Notes: generated by a model from the sequence alone, not told the origin. DNA of 64,000 bases from Lepus europaeus (GCF_033115175.1 NC_084836.1:68743297-68807296); one strand, 5' to 3'; counted from the first letter of the stretch, positions 1 to 11,504 are shown. Translations and numbers: made by a program.

Positions 1-574
1 AGGCTGCCCCATCACCTCCGACTGTAGGTGGGTGTGCATTGTTGGTGGGGAAAGCATCCTAGCAGCTATGTCTTGGGCTTCATTTGGGGAACATAATCTA
101 GCACGTGTTGAAGCTCCATCTCCTGCATCCTGGATCTTGCATTGACCCTGAAATGGGAAACAAGCAAGGCTGGACTTCTGTGTCCCTGAACAGAGCCATA
201 TGTCTGAGCCCCTGTCTAAGCCCCTTGTCTAGATTGAGTCTTAGGGTCCATCGTCACACTCCCTGTCCATCTTATCACAAACCCTGTCCCTTGAACCTGG
301 AGTTCACATCCCACCCTCATGCTCATCTTGACCTGCCAGAATTTTAACTGTCCTTCAAACTATCTCAAAGGCCACCTCCTCCAAGAAGCCTTTCATTATT
401 ATGCCCTTTGTGACATCCCTAACAGATGTCAACCCTTCCTGCTTGGAATCCTTAACAGTATTTCAGACCTTAACAGAGTTTCTGGGCTTTCTTTTTTAAA
501 TGTTGACTTTAGCTTACTACAATATTATAAATTCTTTGAAAGCAATTATTTTTAAAGTTAATGTCCATTTTTGT
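1..574. other. Gene-free flank, probable old L2-type remnant
   Basis: No gene is supported. The stretch from about 330 contains CAAAGGCCACCTCCTCCAAG-like text and following pattern typical of diverged mammalian L2 elements. The short open frames here look fortuitous. Confidence 0.35.
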
Positions 575-872
575 TTATGAAAGGCAGAGACACAAAAAGA
601 AAGAGACATCTTGCACCTGCTGGTTCACTCCCCAAATGCCTGCAACAGCCAAGAATGGACCAGGTCAAAGCCAGGAGCCCAGAACTCCATCCAGGTCTCT
701 CACATGGGTGGCAAGGAGCCAAGGACTTGAGCCATCGTCTGCTGTTTCCCAGAGTGCCTTAGCAGGAAGTTGGCTAGGAAGCAGAGTGGGAATTCGAATG
801 AGGCACTTCAATATGAGGTGAGGGCATCCCAAGCAGTAATGTTACCACGGCACCAGATGCCCACCTTGGCAA
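575..872 (-). mobile_element. CSINE
   Basis: Reads as the reverse complement of a C-repeat, with tail (GAAAGGCAGAGA), body (GGTTCACTCCCCAAATG) and a degraded head near 860. Diverged, so old. Confidence 0.8.
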
Positions 873-1115
873 AGATTCTTTTTCTTTTCCCTTCTGTGTA
901 CTCCACAGAATCTTGAAGAATGTTGGACTTATATAAAGTAGTTGGCAAATATAAGATAAGTCTTCAAAAAGGCTGTGGAAATGCATACTATGAAAAGGAA
1001 GAGAGATTTCAAGGTTTTTTTTTTTTTTGCGCCAAAATAAGCTTATATTTTAATTCTATTTTCTACAGACTTTTTGAAGTACCTTATGCTTTTAATTTAA
1101 TCTAATAAAAAAATT

Positions 1116-1437
1116 TGGGGAGCCAGTGCTGTGGCATAGTGGGTAAAGCCACCACCTGCAGTGCCAGCATCCCATATGGACACTGGTTCAAGTCCTGGCT
1201 GCTCCTCTTCTGATCCAGCTCTCTGCTATGTTCTGGGAAAGCAGTGGAAGATGGCCCAAGCCCATGGGCCCCTGCAGTCATGTGGGAGACCCAGAAGAAG
1301 CTCCTGGCTCCTGGCTTTGGATCAGCGCAGCTCTGGCCGTCAGCCATCTGGGGAGTGAACCAGCAGATAGAGGATCTCCTTCTCTGTCTCTCCCTCTCTC
1401 TGTATCTCTACCTTTCAAACAAATCTTTAAAAAAATG
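1116..1437 (+). mobile_element. CSINE, full length
   Basis: The head GCCAGTGCTGTGGCATAGTG (tRNA-like A box) is followed by a B box (GGTTCAAGTCC), the body, the CT-rich region and an A-rich tail. Confidence 0.9.
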
Positions 1438-1446
1438 TTCTGAACA

Positions 1447-1768
1447 TTGGGGCTGGTGTGATGGTGCCACAGGTTAAGCTGCTGCCTGTGGTGCCAGTAT
1501 CCCATATTGGCACCAGTTGGAGTCCCGGCTCCTCCATTTGTGATCCAGCTCCCAACTACTGTGCCTGAGAAGGCGCAAAGGATAGCCTAGGTACTTGTGC
1601 CCCTGCCACTGATGTGGAAGACCCGGATGGAGTTCCAGGCTCCTGGCTTCTACCTGGCCGAAGCCCGGCCATTGCGGTCATTTGGGGGATAAACTAGTTA
1701 GTGTATGGAAGATCTCCCTCTCTCTCTGTCACTCTGCCTTTCCAATAAATAAATCTTTATTTAAAAAA
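1447..1768 (+). mobile_element. CSINE, full length
   Basis: Head-to-tail with the preceding element, only about 10 bp apart. Ends in AATAAATAAATC plus a T/A-rich tail. More diverged in the head than its neighbour. Confidence 0.88.
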
Positions 1769-1836
1769 TTATTGAACATTAACTATGGCCAGACCCAGAT
1801 AGCACGGAAGATGTAGATAAATGTGAAATATGATAT

Positions 1837-2117
1837 AGGGCGGGCATTTGGCACAGTGGTCGAGACAGCACGGGGGACACTTGCATCCCATATCAGAGTG
1901 CCTGAGTTCGAGTCCTGTCTCCACTTGGAATTGCAGCTTCCTGTTGATGTGCACCCTGGGAGGCAACAGGTGAAGGCTCGGGTCCTCAGGTCCTCGCCAC
2001 CCACATGGGAGACCCAAATGGAGTTCCTGGCTCCTGGCTTCAGCCTGGCCCAGCCCTGGCTCTTGCAGGGATTTGGGGAGCCAGTGGATGAAAGATTTAT
2101 CTGTGTGCGTGTGTTTA
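1837..2117 (+). mobile_element. CSINE, old, deleted tail
   Basis: The head GGGCGGGCATTTGGCACAGT belongs to the older 'ttggcacag' head type. The CT-rich 3' part is mostly missing. Confidence 0.8.
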
Positions 2118-2899
2118 AGAAAACTGAAGCCATCTGGAATTCAGTCATTATGAACTCAGAGCACATTGCCTGGCATTGCCTGAGAACCTGGATCCAGCCC
2201 TGTGTTTGTGTGCTTTTGCCCTTAGCTGTGTCTTACAAGTTAGCGCGGGGACAGTAAGCAAGTAAACCCACAACACACTACAGGTTCAGATGGCTCCTGT
2301 GAGGGTAAACTGAGAGCACAGGGGAAGTCTCACCTGGTGAGGTATGTCAAGCTCAAGTCTGATCCTAAAGTTCATGGCCACCATGTCACTCTGTCCTATA
2401 AAAATGGCACTGTCTCTGACATCTGCCACGGAGGCAGGATGGAGGGGGACCAAGGATGGCGCCCACACTCCCCACTCCCCCAAAGATGGTACTGGCCATG
2501 GGCAGGGCAAGGCAGGGAGGAGAATGAAGAGGGAGACATCCCCAGGAGCCCTGGTGGCTGTGGTGGAGTAAGAGCCTCTGGCCTCTGGCTCCAGGGTCAA
2601 GAGCCCCACCTTCTGGCCTACTGTGCACATTACAAAGGGAGGTGGGCCGCCTGAGGCTGCTGTTCTCTGGGGCACTGTGGAAGCCAGGCATTCCCTTCCC
2701 AGGGCTCATGTGGTCTCTCTCTGCTGAGTCCAGACAGCAGGCTCTTAGCTTCTACTGCTCCCTAGGCGTGTTGGAAAAATGCAAGTGATGGTTCTCAGCA
2801 GGGCCAGCAATGAAGCCCTCAAGGAGCTGATTGGAGAATATTCAGCCAACGCCACCACCTCCCATTGATGATTCTTCTAAAGAAGCCAAGAAAATCAGT
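2118..2899. other. Unique sequence, nothing recognised
   Basis: 780 bp without a recognisable gene or repeat. Open frames on both strands are short, overlap each other and have no recognisable domain. Confidence 0.5.
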
Positions 2900-3214
2900 G
2901 GGGGCTGGCTTTTTGGCATAGCAGGTAAAGCCATTGCCTGCAGCACTGGCATCCCATATGGGCAGTCCCAGCTGCTCCACTTCCGATCCAGCTCCCTGCC
3001 AATGGCCTGGGAAGGCAGCAGAAGATGGCCCAAGTCCTTGGGCCCCTGCACCCACGTGGGAGACCTGGAGGAAGCTCCTGACTCCTGGCTTCTGATTGGC
3101 CCCACTCCAGCCATTGTGGCCATGTGGGGAGTGAACCGTTAGGTGAAAGATCTCGTTCTCTCTCTCTGTCTCTCTCTCTCTGTAACTCTGCCTTTTAAAT
3201 CTTTAAAAAATAAT
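2900..3214 (+). mobile_element. CSINE
   Basis: C-repeat with its tRNA-like head, full body, (CT)n stretch near 3155-3180 and AT-rich tail. The B box is partly deleted. Confidence 0.88.
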
Positions 3215-3374
3215 AAAATTAGACAGGAAAATTAAATAACAGGAACAGAACTCAGAGATTTTCTGGGCCAGCATTTGTCCTGGAAGAAGGCATAAAGTGG
3301 AGAAGAAAATGTCAAATGAATGTGTAGTGACAACAACCACACACATCATTATCATCACATCAACAGGGAAGCAG

Positions 3375-3480
3375 GGAGGCACATGACAGGAACTGCCTCA
3401 CTTAATCCTTGCAGCAACTCTGAGAGAGGTTCTATAATCCCACTTTACCGATGAGAAGACTGGGGCTTAGAGCTGTAGAC
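3375..3480 (+). repeat. MIR fragment
   Basis: Contains ACTTAATCCTTGCAGCAACT and CACTTTACCGATGAGAAGAC, which match the 3' core of mammalian MIR read in reverse. Diverged as expected for its age. Confidence 0.6.
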
Positions 3481-3664
3481 GTCCTCGGTCCAGACTGCAT
3501 GAGTCTGACCATCCTCCTGCCTCCCCTGGGGCTGCTGGGGAGCCCCCCCTTCTCTGACTGTCAGACTCCACTCTCTGCTGCCAACTGGGTCTACTTTCTA
3601 CATTTCATCTCTACCCTCCTCTCTCTAGGACCACTGGTTCCTACACTTCGGGGGAAGAGACAGG

Positions 3665-3667
<3 letters not shown>

Positions 3668-3708
<41 letters not shown>

Positions 3709-4020
3709 GGCAGAGTGGATAGTGAGAGAGAGAGACAGAAAGAAAGGTCTTCCTTTTGCTGTTGGTTCACCCTCCAATGGCCGCTGCGGCCGGCGCATCG
3801 CGCTGATCCGAAGCCAGGAGCCAGGCACTTCTCCCGGTCTCCCATGCGGGTGCAGGGCCCAAGGACTTGGGCCATCCTCCACTGCCTTCCCGGGCCACAG
3901 CAGAGAGCTGGCCTGGAAGAGGGGCAACCGGGATAGAATCTGGTGCCCCAACCAGGACTAGAACCCGGTGTGCCAGCGCCGCAAGGCGGAGGACTAGCCT
4001 GTTAAACCACGGCGCCGGCC
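3668..4020 (-). mobile_element. CSINE, young subfamily, perfect TSD
   Basis: The tail appears on the + strand as 39 consecutive T (3667-3705), followed by the CSINE body and the head ending GGCGCCGGCC. A perfect 13-bp target duplication AAGAGACAGGTCT flanks it at 3655-3667 and 4021-4033. The intact tail and TSD indicate a recent insertion. Confidence 0.95.
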
Positions 4021-4071
4021 AAGAGACAGGTCTTGAGCCCCCCGGGAGAGATGATAAAGTCGCTGGGTTCT

Positions 4072-4406
4072 CTTTTTTAAATATTTATTTACTTGAAAGT
4101 CAGAGTTACACAGAGAGAGGAGAGGCAGAGAGAGAGGGAGAGAGAGGTCTTCCATCAGCTGGTTCACTCCCCAGTTGGCCGTAACAGCCAGAACTGAGTT
4201 GATCCGAAGCTAGGAGCAAGGAGCTTCTTCCGGGTCTCCCACGCTGGTGCAGGGGCTCAAGAACTTGGCCATCTTCTACTGCTTTCCCAGGCCATAGCAG
4301 AGAGCTGGATCGGAAGAGCAACAGCCGGGACTCGAACAGGTGCCCATATGGGATGCCAGCACTGCAGGTGGTGGCTTTAATCCACTATGCCACAGCCCTG
4401 GCCCCA
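4072..4406 (-). mobile_element. CSINE, full length
   Basis: Reverse-orientation C-repeat from TATTTATTTACTTGAAAGTC to the head CCACAGCCCTGGCCCC, with an intact B box on the minus strand. Confidence 0.92.
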
Positions 4407-4829
4407 TGGGCTCTCCTTCTTCTCAGGTAATTTCACAGGACACAAAGTGCTAGCTATCCAGTAGTGAGTCACTTAAGACGGATTCGTCCTGAGAAGCACA
4501 TTGTTTGGCAATGTGATTGTTATGCGACTCTCATGGGGCGCACTTACACAAGCTGGGAGAGCTACAACGCCTCTGGGCGGGACTCTGTCACTGACCAGAA
4601 AGTGCACAGCTCTATTGCCCAAAAGGCACCGAACTTCTCTCATCTGGAGATAAACAGGCGTAAATGGGAGAAACTCAGAACATCCGAGAAAACGCTCCCA
4701 TATAATTGCCGATGTTTCCATTAAAAGCACTCTGATTCTTCCGACAGTTTGACACATCTCTGGCTCTGAACTGTCCAAGGGGCCGCATGGGAGAGTTCCC
4801 AATCTTTACTTGCCTTTATGTATCTTCCT
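4407..4829. other. Non-SINE spacer, probably an old interspersed repeat
   Basis: The CpG-bearing stretch 4480-4610 (for example GGCGCACTTACACAAGC) resembles a widespread ancient mammalian repeat whose family name I cannot give with confidence. The open frame across it has no recognised domain. Confidence 0.3.
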
Positions 4830-5161
4830 TTAAAAAAAAAAATAATTGATTGATTTACTTATTTATTTGAAAGGCAGAGTGTCAGAGAGAGAGAGAGAGA
4901 TCTTCCATCTGCTGGTGCACTCTCCAGACAGCCAGAACAGCCATGTCTGGGCCAGGCTGAAGCCAGGAGCCAGAAGTTACAGCCTGGCCTCTCACACAGG
5001 CAGCAGGAGCCCAATTACTTGAACCACCTTCAGCTGCCTTGTCAGGCACATTAGCAGGAAGCTGGATCTGAAGCAGAGCAGCCAGCCCTGACCTTGAACT
5101 CTGATTTGGGATGTAGCCGTGGCAACAGTGGTTATTACTCCCTGGACTACAACCTGTGCCC
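4830..5161 (-). mobile_element. CSINE
   Basis: Reverse C-repeat with TTATTTGAAAGGCAGAGTG tail, (GA)n at 4886-4900, and a degraded head near 5150. Confidence 0.85.
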
Positions 5162-5669
5162 AGTTTCCAGCTGCTGTTTCTACCTGATTTTTGCCTCCTA
5201 ATTAGACATCTAAAACCAAAAGGCTGCAGGAAAAGATGTCAAGAACCCAGGAGGAACTTAATGAGGGCTTGTTTGTGCTGTAGCCTGGTGAGCGTCTCCT
5301 GTGGCAGGGAAGCGCGAGGCGGGGGGAGTGGGAGAGAGACATGGAGCTCTGTCATGCAGGTGCGTCATCGGCTTTCAGCCCTGCCAAGTCACAGCGGATC
5401 TCCGGAGCCTGCGGAAGACAATTTTTTCCCTGTTCACAGCATACTGCCAGCCTGGAACGCCACAGCCGCATATCACAGGGAAGAATCCTAAAGCACCAGG
5501 AAAACCGACTGTGAGAATCGCATCACCCACCACCACCCCATTCATCATCAACATCATCCACAGAACTTGGCCACACGGCACTCGGTGACACCTGGCTCTG
5601 AGGCAGAACACAGGTGAGACAGTAGAAACCTGCTCTGCTGCCTTTGGAATCACCATTAAGATACGTGGA
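5162..5669. other. Unique sequence, nothing recognised
   Basis: No gene signature. Mixed composition with a short ACC/ATC-rich stretch at about 5523-5560. Confidence 0.5.
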
Positions 5670-5979
5670 CGGGGGCCCGCATTGTGGCGCAGCCCAAATC
5701 CCATCCGGGCGGCCGATTTGAGTCCCAGCTGCTCCGTTTCCAATCCAGCTCCCTGCTAATGCTCCTGGGAAAGCAGCAGAGGATGACCTAAGTTCTTGGG
5801 CCCCTGCCACCCACCTGGGAGACCTGGATGACCCCAGTGGAGTTCTGGGCTCCTGGCTTTGGCCTGGCCCAGCCCCAGCCATCACAGCCAGTTGGGGAGT
5901 GAGCCAGCAGATGGACAATCAATCTCTGTCTCTCTCCTCCACCCTGTCGCCTTCAAATAAATACATAGTTTTAAAAATT
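5670..5979 (+). mobile_element. CSINE
   Basis: Head GGGCCCGCATTGTGGCGCAG, shortened B-box region, then a normal body and AAATAAATACAT tail. Confidence 0.85.
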
Positions 5980-6314
5980 AAGATACTTGGACAGAGGCGG
6001 AATGACAGCAAGGACTCCAGAGGAAACAGAACAAAACAGAAAAACGAGCTGTAAAACATAAAAATAAAATGCCATAGGCAAGGCAAGACTAGGCTTTTGA
6101 AAGCAGCTATGGGACTTCCAGCTCCGAATGGGAAGCAGGTGTTAACCACGGACCACCTGCCAAGTCCTTGGTTACCAGATCTGAACACGTTTGTATCAAA
6201 TGCATTTACCTGCTTCTACCTAGCCTAGCCCTGCTTAGAAATGAAGCCCGATTAAAGCGGTTTCTCTCTGCATTCTTGTCTGCCTGGGGATTAGGACCTC
6301 CTGAGTAAGGAGGT

Positions 6315-6380
6315 ACGGACTTGGCTTTCAACCAATCGGCTCGAGAGGGCGGGACTTAAGGTGGGCGCAGCTGTAGGGGC
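6315..6380. promoter_or_regulatory. CCAAT box beside a GC box (weak promoter-like patch)
   Basis: ACCAATCGG at about 6330 is followed about 10 bp later by GGGCGGGAC in an otherwise AT-rich flank. No transcript start or gene is attached, so this is motif-level evidence only. Confidence 0.2.
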
Positions 6381-6394
6381 TCCCAGGCGTGCAA

Positions 6395-6535
6395 TGCTCC
6401 GCACTCAACTGCTTCATCCCCACCATCTCATTTGTGCCTCCCATACACAGAACGTCTTGCAGGCTAAGAAGCTAACGTGTGGCTGGGTCCGGAGACTTGC
6501 CCAGGCCTGTTACAGTAAGTGGAGCCCGGTGGAGA
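6395..6535 (-). repeat. MIR fragment
   Basis: CACCATCTCATTTGTGCC and GAGACTTGCCCAGGCCTGTTA with TAAGTGGAGCCCGG match MIR in reverse order, which also explains a donor-like GTAAGT at 6515. Confidence 0.5.
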
Positions 6536-7600
6536 GCTGCTGAAGCTCTCGGCCTCATGCTGTGACTTCCCCGAAGGAGAATCCCGACGTGGCATCTACA
6601 GAACAGCTCACCCTGCCCCCCCAAATCAGAAGCTCGGGCTCCTCATCAGGTGAGAGTGTCGTGCAGTTCCCACCATGGGAAGCTTGCGAGTGATACCCAT
6701 TCATTAGCTTACTGAGCAAACTCAGTTCCGAAAATGACTATTACTGCTTCTTATCTCCAGATGCGTGCTATCAGACACAGATATAATTTCAACCCAAGCT
6801 ATTCTGACTCCCAGTGATACCTCCCCGAGGGCCTTTTATTTTGCAGCTAATAAAAAAGAAAAGAGGCCCATTCGGACGACTGGGCTAAAGGGAAGAGACA
6901 CAGAATCTGAATTTATTCCGCTTATTTATCTTGCACTGTCTCTAACCGTTCGCCAAATTGAAAAGGTCAGCTTCTTCTCTGAAGGCAGAGTTTTCTTGTC
7001 CTTTCCACAAGCCAACAGAAGATTGGAGTATTCGTGAGATCTGCCAAAAAAAAAAAAAAAAAAAAAAAAGGCTGTAAAATGGTCAGCAGAGAGGAAAAAA
7101 AAAAAAAAAGAATTCAGGACTCAACACTTAGAATGCAATCAGCGGAGCTTGGGGGAGGCAGAGTAGACGGAAGCCATTACAGGTAGCTTGCATCCCATAA
7201 TGTCAGCTGAAGACGTCCCAGAACTTCTCGTGCCTGTCCCCTAAGAATTGTTGAGAGGGGCTTAAATCCTGACCGTTTTCCACCCAACACAAGTTCTCTC
7301 CCACAGCATCCCCGAGAAGGGGCCAGCCAATGTTCCGTGGATACCTCAGGGACACAGAACTGCCACTGAATGAGGCTGGCAGCCCGATGCCGGGTACGGT
7401 TTGCCTCATTCCAAGTGCTCTCCTCTGTGGCTCCCTGGGCAGCCCTCCTTGTAGCCCATTGCCATACCCTCCCTCGCTCTTGTCTTCCTGGGACAAATGG
7501 GATTACCGTCTCTGGCAAACCAGTTGCAACTCTGTGGTGGTGGTTCCTAACCACCAGGAGAACTCCAGCAACAGAAAGCCAACTTTAAAAAGACTTCCAT
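6536..7600. other. Unique sequence with two poly-A runs
   Basis: No gene recognised. Runs of A at 7046-7069 (24) and 7095-7109 (15) may be remnants of retrotransposon tails, but no element body was identified upstream. Confidence 0.4.
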
Positions 7601-7751
7601 GGGGGGCCAGCCTGTGGTGCAGTGGGTTAACACCCTGGCCTGAAGCGCCGGCATGTCATATGGGCGCCGGTTCAAGACCTGGCTGCTCCACTTCCAATCC
7701 AGCTCTCTGCTATGGCCTGAGAAAGCAGTGGAAGATGGCCCAAGTCATAGG
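7601..7751 (+). mobile_element. CSINE, 3' truncated
   Basis: Head GGCCAGCCTGTGGTGCAGTG, B box and body up to GATGGCCCAAGTCATAGG, then abrupt loss of homology. The tail half has been deleted. Confidence 0.85.
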
Positions 7752-8879
7752 ACAAAATCTTTCTCTTGGGATAATTTTATTATGCCAGTAGTAGCTGCTG
7801 AACCCCGCATTAGACAAAGGATTCTCTGACAAAGTGATGCGAGTTCTTCTGACCCCATTTATGCAGAAGTAAATGCAGCCATAGCTCCTGCCCCCCATGG
7901 ATGGCACACTTGCTTCCCCTGGATGCTCTCCAGGCAGCACCCCGATAACCCCATTATGTCATCTCTTTCATGCCTTCTGTTCTGTGTGTCTCCAGGGAAC
8001 CAGACAGCCAGATCTGTTTAATGCCACATAATTTACTATACCTACACCACATTTTATGGCCTTAATTTAATTCATTACAGATATTGTGATGTGGCTCTGT
8101 TTTCCCAAAAAACAGGTCACCTCTTCATTTACTTGGCAATCAGCCTCCTCCTGGTTAGCCAGAGTCGGAACTTTCTGCATCTCTTTTCTAGTAAGGGATA
8201 ACAGAATATGAACCAAAACCCATAATAAGGTTTGTAGTCTCTGGCCCAGAGAGCTTATCTTCTAGAAGTTTACGTAAATGGCTGTAAATGTACATGCATG
8301 GAGTTCCAGCAGCACCCTCGCACACCCGGGGATATCCCCCAGTGGAATGTGGGCACAAACATGAGGGGTGCGTTAGCCATAGCGCGTTGCATGCCAGTGC
8401 CTTAGGTTGCAGGGAGGGGAAGAAGTGGTGACCTGGCCAGTGCTCAAAGGGGCTGAGATGCAACATACGCACCTCAGGGGGTCAGGAACGGGCCAGACAT
8501 TGGACTGGCCTCTCGCCTCGCTCTTCTTGAGGTCACCTCTCCCAAGGGGAACCTTTGCTCCCTGGTCTCCCCTCTACCTCCCAGACCTCTGAGAAATTTC
8601 CTATTCAAGGGCATCTCCCAGGAAGAAGCCTAGAAGGGGCAAGGTGATCCCTCTCTCTTGGACCAATACCTTCCTTCCTCCCCACAGTGAGCCACCACCC
8701 GGCTTCCTTGCTCAGCTCCCTGGAGATTTAGCAGCTCCATTCCCTAAGCTCTTCCTGGGAGTTTCTCTTTGCTTCCTCCCTGAGTGGCAAGACCGGAGTG
8801 GAAGGGAACAGAGTCAGCACTTTCACCCACTCTCCTAGAGCAGTAAGTCAACTCAGTGCAGCGTTCGACTTACTGGCCA
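7752..8879. other. Unique sequence, nothing recognised
   Basis: 1.1 kb of unique DNA. No coding pattern, RNA gene or clear repeat is seen. Confidence 0.45.
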
Positions 8880-8884
8880 GATGC

Positions 8885-9305
8885 TTTGGGGAAGGAAAGG
8901 GAAGGGGAGAGAAGGGGAAGGGGGAGGGGTGCAGAGGGAAGGGGAGGGGAGGAAGGAGAAGGGAGGAGGAGAGGGGAGGGGAGGGGAAGGGAGCAGAGGG
9001 AGGGGAGGGGAAGAGAGCAGAACTGAGGAGAGGGCAGGGGAAGGGAAGAGAGGGGAGGGGAGGAGAGGAGAGGGGAGGGAGGAAAGGGGAGGGGAAGGGA
9101 AGGGAAAGGAGCAGAAGGGAGGGAAAGGAAGGGGAGGCAAGTGGAGGGGAGGGGAGGGGAAGGGAGTGGAGGGAAGAGGAGGAGAGGGGAAGGGAGGGGA
9201 GGGAGGGGAGGGGAAGGGGAGGGAGGAGGGGAGAGGGAGGGAGGAGGGGAGAGGGAGGGAAGAGGAGAGGAGGGGAGGGGAAGGGAGGGAGGGAGAGAGT
9301 GGAAG
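8885..9305. repeat. Polypurine (GGGGA/GGGAA) tract
   Basis: About 420 bp in which the + strand is almost entirely G and A, built from irregular GGGGA, GGGAA and GGAGA units with only scattered C or T. The long open frames across it on both strands (Gly/Glu/Arg-rich or Ser/Pro/Leu-rich) are products of composition, not genes. Confidence 0.95.
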
Positions 9306-9310
9306 AAGGG

Positions 9311-10222
9311 AGACTTCCAGGATCAGTGACTTCAGGTGTAGCAGGATCCAGGAATCCAAAAAGACTGGGGTCCTTGACTCATCGCCTTTCTCTGCCCCCT
9401 CAGTGTTGCTCTGTGCCCAGGCGATTCTCCTTCCTCACGCAATAGCAAAGAGGGCCACGAACTTTCATCAGCTTCCCAGCCAATGGTTCCATCGGTGGTC
9501 CTGTGGGTCTGTGGGGGTGCGGGTGGGGGGCTGTTCAAAGGTAGGAACAAGAGTTCATCTTGTTTGCTGGTTTCAGGAAATGACTCAGAAACCTCGGAGT
9601 GGCCTGGCTGGGGAAATGCGCTCAACCCAGAGCCAATCACGGAGACCAAGGTGTCGCGGATTCACCGCCAGCGCTGGGGAGAGAGGTGGGCCCCATCTAA
9701 ACTGCGTGGACTACGAATGAAGACGTTTGATATGGAAAGAAGCAGGTTCTGGACACCGTGCTGGGCCTGCCTCAATCCCTGCCTGTCCTTGTATGTGGTC
9801 AAGTTCCACAGTCTCCTGTACTTGCTCAGAGTCCACTTCCCCAGCGTGACAATCTTTTGTTGCCAGGTAGTCCCCCCCCGGGGGGGGGGTCCCCCACCTC
9901 CCATCCCCTTCAACTAACCCCTGATACTGTATGTGTGTCTTCTCCTGGGTTGCAGCAAGCAGCAACAGTAGCTACACAGTAACCGTCCTTAACAGCCTGG
10001 AGGTCTGGCTTCACTCTGAGTAAAACCAAACCCCTTGCCTTGCCTACCCTAAGGCAGAGATCACTGGGACAGAAATGGGAACTCCCAGGCCCTAGCCATG
10101 GCTGCACCATGTGGTTGTACGACTTGTATCCTGCAGGGGTTTAGCTTCCAGGCCAAGTATCCCTGTGTAAAGGTCTCTCAAGTGGCAGAGGAAAGGGGGC
10201 CTTTTACCAATGACCACAGTAA
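9311..10222. other. Unique sequence containing a C8G10 inverted repeat
   Basis: No gene recognised. At 9872-9889 eight C are followed directly by ten G. A TGACTCA AP-1-type heptamer lies at about 9581. Confidence 0.45.
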
Positions 10223-10223
10223 A

Positions 10224-10848
10224 GGGCAGCATTTGGCACAGCAGGTAAGATGCTACTGGGGGGCTGGTGCTGTGGCGCAGCAGGTTAATGCCCTGGCCTG
10301 AAGCGCTGGCATTCCATGTGGGCACCAGTTCCAGTCGCGGCTGCTCCATTTCCAATCCAGCTCTCTGCTATGGTCTGGGAAAGCAGTGCAAGACGGCCCA
10401 AGTCCTTGGGCACCTGCACCAGTGTGGGAGACCTGGAAGAAGCTCTTGGCTCCTGGCTTCGGAGCAGTCCAGCTCCGGCCGTTGTGGCCAATTTAGGACT
10501 GAACCAGCAGATGAAAGACCTCTCTCTCTGCCCCTCCTTCTCTCTCTGTGTAACTCTGACTTTCAAATAAATAAATACACTTAAAAAAAAAGAGGGAGAG
10601 ACACTATTTGGGACACCTGCATCCAATATCAGATTGCCCAGGTTCAAGTCTCGCTTCTGCTCCCAATTCCAGCTCCCTGGGGGAAAGCAGGTGATGGCGC
10701 AAGCACTTAGATCCTGGCCACCCACGTGAGTTCCTGGTTCTTGGTTTCAGCCTGGCCTGGCCTGGCCCAGGCCTGACTGTTGCAGGAATTTGGGAAGTGA
10801 ACCAACAGATGGAAGATCTTTGTCTCTGTCTCTACCTTTCCTATAAAA
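10224..10848 (+). mobile_element. CSINE split by another CSINE (outer element)
   Basis: The older 'ttggcacagcagg' head is at 10224-10258. Its body resumes at about 10600 (ACCTGCATCCAATATCAGA) and runs to the tail near 10848. The two halves are separated by the inner element. Confidence 0.8.
10259..10591 (+). mobile_element. CSINE, full length, nested in an older CSINE
   Basis: Intact head GGGGCTGGTGCTGTGGCGCA, B box, body, CT region and AAATAAATAAATACACTT plus poly-A, sitting inside the outer element in the same orientation. Confidence 0.9.
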
Positions 10849-11226
10849 CGAAAACAAGTAAATTAACTAAAAAGAAAAACAACGTCCCACGGTGCTCTTT
10901 GTGGGCTAACAACCTGCCCTGCCTACAGCACAGGTACAGATAAGGGGTGATTATTTCCAGGCAAGAATTTCAAGGCTTGGACTTTACACCTGGTGACACG
11001 GCTCGAGGAACAGAATGATTGTCATATGAGGTGTTTCCTTGCTTCTGGGTGTGGTGTGGCTGGGCCTAAAGGCAGTGAAACTGCAGTTCTGTGCTCCCAC
11101 AGTCAGCCAGGCATCTTGCAGCCCCATGGACCACTGGTGGCATCACACTCAGGTGGGGTGGGGGGATGTCTCTATGACTCAGTACAAGAGCTCACAGAGA
11201 ACAGCAGCAGCTACCACCCAGATGTA
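10849..11226. other. Unique sequence, nothing recognised
   Basis: No gene or clear repeat. It ends at the target duplication of the next SINE. Confidence 0.45.
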
Positions 11227-11240
11227 CCCTTGTCTCATTT

Positions 11241-11504
11241 TTTTTTATTTGAAAGAGCTACACAGAGAGGTCTTCCATCCGCTGGTTTACTCCCTAATTG
11301 GCAGCAACAGCTGGAGCTGCGCCTATCCGATGCCAGGAGCCAGGAGCTTCTTCCGGGTCTCCCACGCAGGTGCAGGGACCCAAGGACTTGAGCCATTTTC
11401 TACTGCTTTCCCAGGCCATAGCAGAGAGCTGGATCAGAAGTGGAGCAGCCAGGACTCAAACCAACACCCTTATGGGATGCCAGCACTGCAGGCTAGCGGC
11501 CCCT
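11241..11504 (-). mobile_element. CSINE with 14-bp TSD
   Basis: Reverse C-repeat with short CT region. CCCTTGTCTCATTT is present at both 11227-11240 and 11505-11518. Confidence 0.93.

Noticed and set aside
1161..1477. Recurrent frames such as those with [16 protein letters not shown] or [12 protein letters not shown]
   Set aside because: These peptides recur throughout the window because they are translations of CSINE bodies.
4464..4724. 86-residue open frame in non-SINE sequence
   Set aside because: The DNA resembles an ancient interspersed repeat and no family match for the protein is recognised.
6505..6525. Splice-donor-like CAGTAAGT as end of an exon
   Set aside because: It lies within a MIR remnant whose normal sequence contains the AGTAAGTGG word.
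8798..9720. Long open frames of Gly/Glu/Arg or Ser/Pro/Leu composition
   Set aside because: They follow directly from the polypurine tract. No start context, domain or splice structure supports a protein.
10259..10340. tRNA gene call from A and B box-like sequence in SINE heads
   Set aside because: CSINE heads are tRNA-derived and keep box motifs, but they do not have a complete cloverleaf and are followed by the SINE body.
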